A stretch of 42,562 nt of DNA from Planctomycetota bacterium. Lineage in GTDB: Bacteria > Planctomycetota > Phycisphaerae > Phycisphaerales > UBA1924. Under the pieces are notes generated by a model. It saw nothing but the letters and a program-made list of their open reading frames with translations, did not search any database and was not told the origin of the DNA. The first letter of the stretch is position 1; every line of letters begins with the position of its first letter. Made by a program: the position numbers and the translations under genes. Shown one piece after another: positions 1 to 6,762 of the stretch. The DNA is taken from the NCBI GenBank assembly GCA_020831805.1, contig JAFIFX010000021.1, positions 1 to 42,562 of the forward strand. Reading direction: 5' to 3'.

Positions 1-5
1 GGGGC

Positions 6-560
6 TTGCCCCGCTTTACCGGGGCCCTTCCCCCCCCGGCCCGACCTCCCGCGGGGCGGCGCCCCCCCCCGGGGCCCGGGGGGGTCCGCGCGGGCACCGA
101 CTGGTTCGACCGGCCCGACCCGACCGGCCGGACGGGCACGGGCGAGCGCGGGCTGCGCTTCTCGTGCACGATGTGCGGCAACTGCTGCACGGGGCCGTCG
201 GGGTATGTGCTCTTCACCGATGAGGAGGCCCGGGCGATGGCCGCCAAGGTCGGCGTCGGCCTGGACGAGTTCCTGCGCGTGTACACGCGGGACACGGTGC
301 TCGGCCGGTCGCTGGAGGAAACGCCCAGCCGGTTCGGGCAGGACTGCGTGTTCCTGGATCGGGACACGGTTCCGGGCAAGGCGGTGTGCTCGTTGTACGA
401 GGCGCGGCCGCTGCAGTGCCGCACATGGCCGTTCTGGGAATCGAACCTGGCCAGCCCGCGCCACTGGGAGCGGGCGGGGCGCGGGTGCCCCGGGATCGAC
501 ACCGGGCCGCTGACCGCGCCGGAAACGATCCGGCTGACCCGCGACCGGCTGGAGATCTGA
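6..560 (+). CDS. YkgJ-family cysteine cluster protein (start uncertain)
   Basis: The family binds a metal, probably zinc or an Fe-S centre, through an N-terminal Cys cluster; its biochemical role is not settled. Visible here are SCTMCGNCCTGP (a CxxCxxCC cluster), a later CSLYEARPLQCRTWPFW segment typical of the family, and a further Cys in RGCPG. The only start codon upstream of the first cluster Cys in this frame is TTG at position 6. The ATG inside the cluster, at 171, would remove its first Cys. The frame is also open to the window edge, so the true start may lie outside. Residues 1-28 are Pro/Gly/Arg-rich and come from C and G homopolymers, so they may be non-coding or mis-sequenced. The ABC exporter follows after 77 nt. 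Confidence 0.8.
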   Translation: MPRFTGALPPPARPPAGRRPPPGPGGVRAGTDWFDRPDPTGRTGTGERGLRFSCTMCGNCCTGPSGYVLFTDEEARAMAAKVGVGLDEFLRVYTRDTVLGRSLEETPSRFGQDCVFLDRDTVPGKAVCSLYEARPLQCRTWPFWESNLASPRHWERAGRGCPGIDTGPLTAPETIRLTRDRLEI

Positions 561-637
561 GCGTGCGAACGGGAAATCGGCCGGTCCGGCCCGATCCGGA
601 TGACCGGGGCGGGGCGGGGGCGAATACTTGGGGTCAC

Positions 638-2473
638 ATGGACTCGTTCTGGCATTTCGCCAAGCAGTTGGACCGCTATAGAGGCTTGCTGCTCCTCGGC
701 TTCCTGTTCGCCGCGATTTCCGCGGGCGGGCTGGGGGCCGGTCTGGTGGCGGTCCGGCCTGTGCTGGACACGGTGCTGGAGCCCGATCACCCGGGCCTTC
801 CCCGGATCGCGGCGGAGTTGAACGCGCACGCCCTGGTCAACGGGCGGATCCCCCAGGCGGTCATCGATGGGCTGCCGGAGGGGGCGTTCGTCGGCGTGGT
901 GTGGATCATGGTCGCGCTGGGGATCCTGACCCTGATCGGGGCGACGGCGAACTTCCTGCACCAGTACTTCGCCCTGACGGTGGTGCAGCGGACGGTGGCG
1001 CTGATCCGGCGTCAGGCGTACGGGCGGGTGCTGCACCTGCCGCTCAAGACGGTTGTGTCGGAGGGGCCGACCGACGCGATCTCGCGCGTGGTCAACGACA
1101 CGGAAGCGCTGGCCCAGGGCTTCATCGCGATGCTCAGCAAGGCGGTGGCGCAGGTCACCAAGGGGCTGGCGGCGCTGGTCGCGGCGTTCGTGATCCACTG
1201 GCAGCTCGCGCTGGCCGCGCTGATCGTCATGCCGCTGCTGGCCACCGTGATCCGCAAGCTGGGCAAGCGGATCCGCAAGGCGTCGAACCGGGCGTTGTCG
1301 GCCCGGGCCGGCCTGTTCCGGGCGGCGACCGAGTCGCTGCAGGGGCTGCGCGTGGTCAAGGTCCACACCACCGAGCGCTACGAGGCCGGGCGGTTCGGGC
1401 GGATCAACAAGGAGTTGCTGCGCCAGCAGCTGAAGGTGCGCACGGCCCGGGCGGTCGCCTCGCCGCTGGTCGAACTCATCACGGTCTTCGTGCTCGGGGT
1501 GCTGATCATCATCTCGGCCAAGCTGATCCTCGACGGGCAGCTTTCCAAGAGCGTGTTCTTCTCCACGCTGGCCGCCCTGGGGATCGCGGGGGCGAGCATC
1601 AAGCCGCTGACCGGGCTGCTCAACGACATCCAGGCCTCCGGCGCCGCGGCGGACCGGCTGCAGAAGCTGCTCGGCAACGAGTCCGAGCCCGGCCACGACA
1701 CGCGCCTGCCGCGCCTGGCGACGCACACACGCTCGCTGACCTTCGACCAGGTCCGCGTGGTCTATCCCGGCCAGACCACCCCGGCGGTCGACGGCGTGTC
1801 GCTGGAGATCCGGCACGGGGAGACCGTCGCGTTCGTCGGGCCCAACGGCTGCGGCAAGACCACGCTGCTCTCCCTTGTGCCCCGCCTGTTCGACCCCGAC
1901 GAGGGACGCGTGCTGGTCGACGGGACCGACATCACCCGGGTGCGCGTCCGCTCGCTCCGGCGTCAGATCGGCGTGGTGACCCAGGAGGTCATCCTTTTCA
2001 AGGGCACCATCCGGGAGAATATCACCTACGGCAACCCCAACGCCACGCCGGAATCGATCATCGCCGCCGCGGAGAAAGCCCGGGCCCACGAGTTCATCAC
2101 CGCCATGCCGCAGGGTTATGAGACCCCGGTCGGCGAGCAGGGCCTGACGCTCTCCGGCGGGCAGCGCCAGCGGATCGCCATCGCCCGCGCGCTGCTCCGC
2201 GACCCGAAGATCCTGATCCTCGACGAGGCGACCAGCATGGTCGACGCGGACAGCGAGAGCCACATCGGCGAGGTGCTGCGCAACTACTGCGAGGGCCGCA
2301 CCACGCTGGTGGTCGCCCACCGCCTGCGCACGGTGCTCAGCGCCGACCGGATCGTGGTGATGGACGCCGGCAAGGTCGTCGACAGCGGCACGCACGACGA
2401 GCTGCTGGAAAGTTGCCAGCTCTACCGCCAGCTCGCGACGGGCCATCTGGCCGGGGCCGGGGGGCCGCGCTGA
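638..2473 (+). CDS. ABC exporter half-transporter, MsbA-like (permease fused to ATPase)
   Basis: The protein has 611 residues: an N-terminal six-helix membrane domain (about 1-350) fused to an ATPase domain (about 360-611). It therefore works as a dimer that exports a lipid, lipopolysaccharide or peptide from the inner membrane. ATPase motifs are intact: Walker A GPNGCGKTT (K407), Q-loop VVTQEVILF, signature LSGGQRQR (about 505), Walker B ILILDEATS (D529, E530) and the H-loop in VVAHRLRT. The frame is open from 386, but the ATG at 638 gives a normal short N-terminus just before the first membrane segment and has GGGG upstream. The stop overlaps the start of the next gene by one base, so the two are probably translationally coupled. 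The substrate cannot be told from sequence; lipid A flipping is only the default guess for this shape. Confidence 0.88.
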   Translation: MDSFWHFAKQLDRYRGLLLLGFLFAAISAGGLGAGLVAVRPVLDTVLEPDHPGLPRIAAELNAHALVNGRIPQAVIDGLPEGAFVGVVWIMVALGILTLIGATANFLHQYFALTVVQRTVALIRRQAYGRVLHLPLKTVVSEGPTDAISRVVNDTEALAQGFIAMLSKAVAQVTKGLAALVAAFVIHWQLALAALIVMPLLATVIRKLGKRIRKASNRALSARAGLFRAATESLQGLRVVKVHTTERYEAGRFGRINKELLRQQLKVRTARAVASPLVELITVFVLGVLIIISAKLILDGQLSKSVFFSTLAALGIAGASIKPLTGLLNDIQASGAAADRLQKLLGNESEPGHDTRLPRLATHTRSLTFDQVRVVYPGQTTPAVDGVSLEIRHGETVAFVGPNGCGKTTLLSLVPRLFDPDEGRVLVDGTDITRVRVRSLRRQIGVVTQEVILFKGTIRENITYGNPNATPESIIAAAEKARAHEFITAMPQGYETPVGEQGLTLSGGQRQRIAIARALLRDPKILILDEATSMVDADSESHIGEVLRNYCEGRTTLVVAHRLRTVLSADRIVVMDAGKVVDSGTHDELLESCQLYRQLATGHLAGAGGPR

Positions 2474-2820
2474 TGCAGGAAACCGGTACAGACGGCACAA
2501 TCTCCTTCCACTGCGACTTCTGCCGCGCGGCGTGGGATGAGGAGCTGGCGATGGTCGAGGGCCATCGCGGTTCGATCATCTGCGGGCGGTGCCTGTCCGT
2601 CGCGTACGCCGAGCTGGTCCATCTCAGGTCCGGTCGCCCGTGCCAGCCGGGCGAGAAGTGCGTGCTGTGCCTGGAGGAGGGGCGCGAGGACCCGCACTGG
2701 GAGAGCCCGACCCGCGACGGCGTGCTGGCCTGCCGCCGGTGCGTCAAGCAGTCCGCCGGCGTGCTGCACAAGGACAAGGACACCGCCTGGTCCAAGCCGC
2801 CGGACCCGGCCGAGGCCTGA
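2473..2820 (+). CDS. Small four-CxxC zinc-ribbon-like protein
   Basis: The product has 115 residues with four CxxC pairs (CDFC, CGRC, CVLC, CRRC), enough for two treble-clef or ribbon-type zinc sites. The spacing of the first two pairs (about 21 residues) resembles the ClpX-type zinc finger. The last two pairs suggest a duplicated finger. I do not recognise a named family, and no enzyme motif, signal peptide or membrane segment is visible, so it is probably cytoplasmic. Its ATG shares a base with the TGA of the ABC exporter (TGATG), a strong sign of coupled translation. It ends three bases before the stop of the convergent cheW-like gene, leaving no room for a separate terminator. Confidence 0.75.
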   Translation: MQETGTDGTISFHCDFCRAAWDEELAMVEGHRGSIICGRCLSVAYAELVHLRSGRPCQPGEKCVLCLEEGREDPHWESPTRDGVLACRRCVKQSAGVLHKDKDTAWSKPPDPAEA

Positions 2821-2823
2821 TCC

Positions 2824-3735
2824 TCAGCGCGGGCAGGCCTGCTCGTACATCCGCTCGATGTCGCAGATCAGGATGTAGCTCCCGTCCGGGCGGAGGAACA
2901 TGCCGCTGAGGTAGCGGCTTCCGCCGGCCGAGTCCGGCAGCGGCGCGACGCCGCGGTCGGCGCAGTCCTCGACGGTGTGGATCGCATCGACGACGAACGC
3001 GGCCCTGCGTTCGCCGACCTCGGTGATGACCATCATGGAGCGGATGCCCTCCGTCGCCGCGTCCGACAGCGTCTGGAGGATGCGCCCGATCGAGGCGAGT
3101 TCGCCCTCACGCAGGCGTTCGATCGCGTTGAGCGCTTCGTCGGCGCGGCCACGGGCGGCGACCGACAGCACCTCGCCGATCCGCAGGTGCATCGTGCGCT
3201 GCAGGCGCGCCAGCTCCTCGATGTGCGTGCCGGCCGACTGGTTGAGGCGGATCAGCTGGCGCAGCTTGCGCGGATCGGCCGCGACATCGCGGCACCAGCG
3301 GGCCAGCGGGCCGTGGTCCTGGGGCTTCGGCGGGGTTTCGCCCGCGCGCACGGCCCGCTCGATCGATTCGATCAGCTCGGACGGCTCGCGCGAGAGGTCC
3401 GACAGCGTCTCGCCAAGCCGGGCGGTCTGCTCCGCGGCCGTCGGCAGACCGAGCAGCACCCGGGTGTCGACGACGGGGATGATCGAGCCACGGTGGTTGA
3501 TCACCCCACGGACATAGGCCGGGCTGCCCGGCACGCGGGTGAGCTGGACCTCGGAGCAGGCCCGCAGTTCGACGGTCGCGTCGGTGATGAAGCCGTACGA
3601 ACTGGTGTTGACCTCCACGATGACATACCGCGAGACCCCCGCCGCCGCGTCCGTGCCGGATCGGGCGTTCAGGTCGTAGTTGGCCACGGGATTATTCCCC
3701 ACTTGCGTCTCTTCCAGCGTCGTGCTTGGGCTCAT
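2824..3735 (-). CDS. CheW-domain chemotaxis adaptor with an inserted CZB-like helical domain
   Basis: CheW proteins couple chemoreceptors to the kinase CheA. In this 303-residue protein the CheW fold is split. The N-terminal part (about 36-98) holds RGVINHRGSIIPVVDTR and the C-terminal part (about 233-300) holds AAFVVDAIHTVEDC and RYLSGMFLRPDGSYILIC. Between them, about 105-225, lies a mostly helical insert with DHGPLARWC (H141, C148), H171 and H183. Its order of elements (a GE-containing first helix, DH..W, a late His, then a helix with ADEAL) resembles the chemoreceptor zinc-binding (CZB) domain, though some ligands are moved or lost. Starts at TTG 3753 and ATG 3747 are possible; ATG 3735 gives the plainest N-terminus. 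No other chemotaxis gene is in the window, so it is an orphan adaptor here. Confidence 0.85.
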   Translation of the reverse strand: MSPSTTLEETQVGNNPVANYDLNARSGTDAAAGVSRYVIVEVNTSSYGFITDATVELRACSEVQLTRVPGSPAYVRGVINHRGSIIPVVDTRVLLGLPTAAEQTARLGETLSDLSREPSELIESIERAVRAGETPPKPQDHGPLARWCRDVAADPRKLRQLIRLNQSAGTHIEELARLQRTMHLRIGEVLSVAARGRADEALNAIERLREGELASIGRILQTLSDAATEGIRSMMVITEVGERRAAFVVDAIHTVEDCADRGVAPLPDSAGGSRYLSGMFLRPDGSYILICDIERMYEQACPR

Positions 3736-3877
3736 GGCACCCAGCATCGTCAACCCGGGGCCTCGGGATCAGTCCGGTCCGCTGAACCCGCCAAGTACCC
3801 GAACCAAGGCTGGCCCGTCTGAAACCAGCGCCCGGATCCGCTCGAACTCGGCCCGAACCGCGCGAGGAACGGATCCC

Positions 3878-5302
3878 ATGCCCACGACCATCGTCTGGTA
3901 CCGGCGCGACCTGCGGGTCGACGACCACCCGGCCCTGCTTCGTGCCGCCGAGTGCGGCCGCGTGGTGCCGGTCTATGTCCACGAATCGGAGCTGGGCGGC
4001 CGCTGGGCCCCCGGCGGCGCGTCGGACTGGTGGCGGCACCACAGCCTGCGGTCGCTGGCGGACAAGCTCTCCGAACTCGGCTCGCCAATGGTGTTCCGCC
4101 GGGGCCGGGCCGCGGACGAGCTGGAACAGATCGCCAGGGCGACCGGGGCGGACCGTGTGGTGTTCACCGAGTCGATCGAGCCGCACGCGCAGGAGCACGA
4201 CGATCGTGTCGAGCACGCGTTAGGCCGCGCTGGCGTTGAGATCGAACGCTTCGCGGCGAACCTGATCTGGCCGGTGGGGTCGGTGCTGACGAAGGCGGGC
4301 GAGCCGTACCAGGTGTTCAGCCCGTTCTGGAAGGCCGGGGTGCGGTCGGGCGAGCCGGACAAGCCGCAGCCCGCGCCGAAGTCACTCAAAGGGCCGGAAA
4401 CCGCGCCGAAATCGCTCGAACTGGACGATCTGGGGCTGCTGCCGCAGATCGACTGGGCCGGAGGCATGCGCGATCGATGGAACCCCGGCGAGCCCGGCGC
4501 GTGGGGCGCGCTCAGCGCGTTCATCCGCGACCGGCTGGACGAGTACCACGACGCACGCAACCGGCTGGACATCCCCGGCTGGTCGGCGATGTCGCCGCAC
4601 ATCCACTTCGGCGAGGTCTCGGTGCGCCGGGTCTGGCACGCCGTCTCGGGCGGACTTGATTGGGAGAAGGACCAGGGACGCGAGCACTACCTGCGCGAGG
4701 TCGGCTGGCGCGAGTTTGCACAGCACCTGCTCACCCACTTCCCGCAGACCACCGACAAGGCCCTTCGCGACAGCTTCAGCCGCTTCCCGTGGTCGGACAA
4801 CGACGACCACCTGCGCGCCTGGCAACGCGGGCGGACGGGCTACCCCGTGGTGGACGCGGCCATGCGGAACCTCTGGGCCGAGGGCTGGATGCCGAACCGC
4901 GCCCGCATGATCGTCGCCTCGTTCCTGTGCAAGGACCTGCTGATCCCGTGGCAGCGCGGGGCCGAGTGGTTCTGGGACACGCTCGTCGACGCGGACCTGG
5001 GCAGCAACACGCTTGGCTGGCAGTGGACCGCGGGCTGCGGCGCGGACGCGGCCCCCTACTTCCGTGTGTTCAACCCGGTCTCCCAGGGCGAGAAGTTCGA
5101 CCCCGACGGCGATTATGTCCGGCGCTGGGTGCCCGAGCTGGCCAAGCTGGACAAGCGGGTGATCCACAAGCCGTGGGAGGCCGGCGAGATCGAGCTGTCC
5201 GCGGCGGGCGTTGTGCTGGGCGAGGACTATCCGGAGCGGATCGTCGACCACGCCCGCGCCCGCGAAAAAGCCCTGGAAGCCTTCGAGCAGATCCGCGGCT
5301 GA
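3878..5302 (+). CDS. phrB: Deoxyribodipyrimidine photo-lyase (class I CPD photolyase)
   Basis: This enzyme repairs UV-induced cyclobutane pyrimidine dimers in DNA using blue light and bound FADH-. The 474-residue length is normal. The N-terminus MPTTIVWYRRDLRVDDHP is the photolyase alpha/beta antenna domain. The C-terminal FAD/DNA-binding region has NRARMIVASFLCKDLL (from N340), WFWDTLVDADLGSN and GWQWTAGCGADAAPYFRVFN, the class I signature. The open frame extends upstream to 3680, but ATG 3878 has GAGGA just upstream and places the conserved start exactly. The gene is divergent from the cheW-like gene, with 142 bases between the starts. Confidence 0.94.
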   Translation: MPTTIVWYRRDLRVDDHPALLRAAECGRVVPVYVHESELGGRWAPGGASDWWRHHSLRSLADKLSELGSPMVFRRGRAADELEQIARATGADRVVFTESIEPHAQEHDDRVEHALGRAGVEIERFAANLIWPVGSVLTKAGEPYQVFSPFWKAGVRSGEPDKPQPAPKSLKGPETAPKSLELDDLGLLPQIDWAGGMRDRWNPGEPGAWGALSAFIRDRLDEYHDARNRLDIPGWSAMSPHIHFGEVSVRRVWHAVSGGLDWEKDQGREHYLREVGWREFAQHLLTHFPQTTDKALRDSFSRFPWSDNDDHLRAWQRGRTGYPVVDAAMRNLWAEGWMPNRARMIVASFLCKDLLIPWQRGAEWFWDTLVDADLGSNTLGWQWTAGCGADAAPYFRVFNPVSQGEKFDPDGDYVRRWVPELAKLDKRVIHKPWEAGEIELSAAGVVLGEDYPERIVDHARAREKALEAFEQIRG

Positions 5303-5378
5303 CCGACCGGTCCGCTCGTCCGCCCCCCACCACGCCCCCACCCCCCGGGGCCGTATCGTCCCCGTGAGGAGGTGCACG

Positions 5379-5897
5379 ATGCATCGGACCGCCTGCCGCC
5401 TGATCCTGGCCGGTATGCTCGTGTTTCTCGCCGGCGCGGCCGGGATACCCGCTGCCGACGATGACCACCACGGAGTGACGACCATGCGTCTGCTCAGCCC
5501 CGACAGCGACCACCCGCCCGGCATCACGCCACGCCCGGGCGGACAGGGCGACGCCTATCCCACGGCCATGCGCACCGCCGGCCACGCGCTGCACGCTCTG
5601 CGTCGGAGCGCGCTTGACGCCACATCGCGTGAGATGGACCTGGCCAACCTTCAGTCCCTGCAACGGTCGCTCGTGGATGCGAAGGAGAGCCACGACACCG
5701 CGCCGGTCCCGCCGGGAGCCGACGACGACGGCACGCACGCACGCCGCCTCCACCTCGCCCTGATCGATGCGCTCGGGGCGAGTCTCGATCTGGAACGGGC
5801 GGTGCTGGAAGGCCGGCACGGGCAGGCCCCGGGGCTGCTCGAAGGGCTCTGCGCGGTCCGCGTTGGGCCATCGCGGCTGTTTGCTGGGGATGAATAG
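5379..5897 (+). CDS. Small secreted helical protein, possibly a degenerate cytochrome b562-like fold
   Basis: The product has 172 residues with an N-terminal signal peptide (hydrophobic core LILAGMLVFLAGAAG, likely cleavage after about residue 25), so it should be periplasmic. GAGGAGG lies 6 bases before the ATG at 5379, which decides the start. The mature part is mostly helical: TAMRTAGHALHALRRSA, then LQSLQRSLVDAKESH, a Pro/Asp loop, then LHLALIDALGASLDLERAV. This order, with an early Met and a late short helix, resembles cytochrome b562-type four-helix bundles. However, the expected C-terminal heme His is replaced by the GPSRLF segment. Function is unknown; the family link is inference. 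Confidence 0.7.
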   Translation: MHRTACRLILAGMLVFLAGAAGIPAADDDHHGVTTMRLLSPDSDHPPGITPRPGGQGDAYPTAMRTAGHALHALRRSALDATSREMDLANLQSLQRSLVDAKESHDTAPVPPGADDDGTHARRLHLALIDALGASLDLERAVLEGRHGQAPGLLEGLCAVRVGPSRLFAGDE

Positions 5898-5907
5898 CCG
5901 AAAATTC

Positions 5908-5928
5908 GTCCACGAAAGTTTCGTAGAC
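5908..5928. promoter_or_regulatory. Operator-like palindrome downstream of the small secreted protein
   Basis: ACGAAA-G-TTTCGT is a perfect 6+1+6 inverted repeat, and it extends outward to GTC and GAC after one mismatched base on each side. It lies 200 bases upstream of the RRM gene and ten bases after the preceding stop. It could be a repressor site or a short hairpin; no regulator can be named. Confidence 0.35.
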
Positions 5929-5954
5929 AATGGCTTTTCCGATGCGCCAAGGCC

Positions 5955-5979
5955 AATTCCGACCCGGACGGTCGGAATT
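5955..5979. terminator. Strong hairpin after the small secreted protein
   Basis: AATTCCGACC pairs perfectly with GGTCGGAATT around a five-base loop (CGGAC). The T-rich edge of the stem is followed by only one further T, so it is a plausible but not classic intrinsic terminator for the gene ending at 5897. Confidence 0.5.
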
Positions 5980-6013
5980 TGCGCCCATCCCTCGCTTTTC
6001 GTAAGCCCCGGTG

Positions 6014-6022
6014 TGCTAGGCT
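6014..6022 (+). promoter_or_regulatory. Possible extended -10 promoter for the RRM gene
   Basis: TGCTAGGCT is an extended -10 element (TGn plus TAGGCT). No good -35 hexamer stands 17 bases upstream. Transcription from about 6029 would give a leader of about 100 bases containing a GGAGCG/CGCTCC hairpin, a layout common for cold-shock-type RNA-binding protein genes. Confidence 0.35.
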
Positions 6023-6129
6023 CTTGCTCCGGCCTTCGCTGGAGCGGCATCGCTCCGGGCCGGGCATCCGTCATAGATCCGCCCTGAAGATCTCTCTCGG
6101 ATTCAGCATTTCGGGGCGAGGTTTCTGTG

Positions 6130-6504
6130 ATGAAGATTTATGTAGGCAATCTGCCTTTCGACGCCACCCAGTCCAGCGTCGAGGAACTGTTCAGCCAGTA
6201 CGGTCAGGTCGGTGAGGTCACCCTCATCAACGACCGCGAGACCGGACGCCCCCGCGGCTTCGGCTTCGTGGAAATGCCCGACTCCAGCGAGGCCAACAAG
6301 GCCCTCGAGGCCCTCAACGGCCAGGATTTCGGCGGCCGCACCCTGAACATCAATGAGGCCAAGCCCCGCGAGAACCGCGGCGGCGGCGGCGGTGGTGGCT
6401 ACGGTGGCGGCGGCGGCGGTGGTCGCGGCGGCTACGGTGGCGGCGGCGGCGGCAGCCGCGGCGGCTACGGTGGCGGCGGCGGCGGTCGTGGTGATCGCTA
6501 CTAA
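6130..6504 (+). CDS. RRM-domain RNA-binding protein with glycine-rich tail
   Basis: This is a small cytoplasmic RNA-binding protein of the bacterial RRM type, in cyanobacteria often cold-induced and thought to act as an RNA chaperone. Of 124 residues, about 1-80 form one RRM with RNP2 (KIYVGNLPF) and RNP1 (RGFGFVEM). The remaining 40 residues are an almost pure Gly tail with repeated GGYGGGGG and Arg/Tyr punctuation, as in eukaryotic glycine-rich RNA-binding proteins. ATG 6130 is preferred over GTG 6127 because it begins [17 protein letters not shown] lies upstream. The tail is encoded by repeated GGC/GGT codons and could change length by slippage. The RhlE-like helicase downstream suggests a shared role in RNA remodelling. 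Confidence 0.92.
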   Translation: MKIYVGNLPFDATQSSVEELFSQYGQVGEVTLINDRETGRPRGFGFVEMPDSSEANKALEALNGQDFGGRTLNINEAKPRENRGGGGGGGYGGGGGGGRGGYGGGGGGSRGGYGGGGGGRGDRY

Positions 6505-6529
6505 GCACACTATCCCGCGATGAACATCC

Positions 6530-6559
6530 GGCGTGCGTCGCCCGACCGCGACGCACGCC
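6530..6559 (+). terminator. Hairpin after the RRM gene
   Basis: GGCGTGCGTCG pairs over 11 bases with CGACGCACGCC around an eight-base loop, starting 26 bases after the RRM stop. Only a weak pyrimidine run (CTTCCCC) follows, so termination may be partial, with some read-through to the helicase. The remaining 200 bases to 6762 show no clear gene. Confidence 0.5.
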
Positions 6560-6762
6560 CTTCCCCTCGACAGCAGCTCGGCGCACGCGACCGAAACGGA
6601 CGATCCCGGGGATCGCAACCGGCGTGATGAACGGGCTGACCCTGCTCGGACAACCGGCAGTACCCGAAAACGGCGCAACGAGCGTCGGCGGGACCACTCC
6701 CGATCCCAGCACCCCGTTCCCCGCCCGCAACCGGCAACACGCCGGCGGGCATCACACCGGAG

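Noticed and set aside
6364..6504. Tandem-repeat or CRISPR-like array in the Gly-rich tail of the RRM gene
   Set aside because: The repeats are in-frame glycine codons of a known protein type, not spaced direct repeats with unique spacers.
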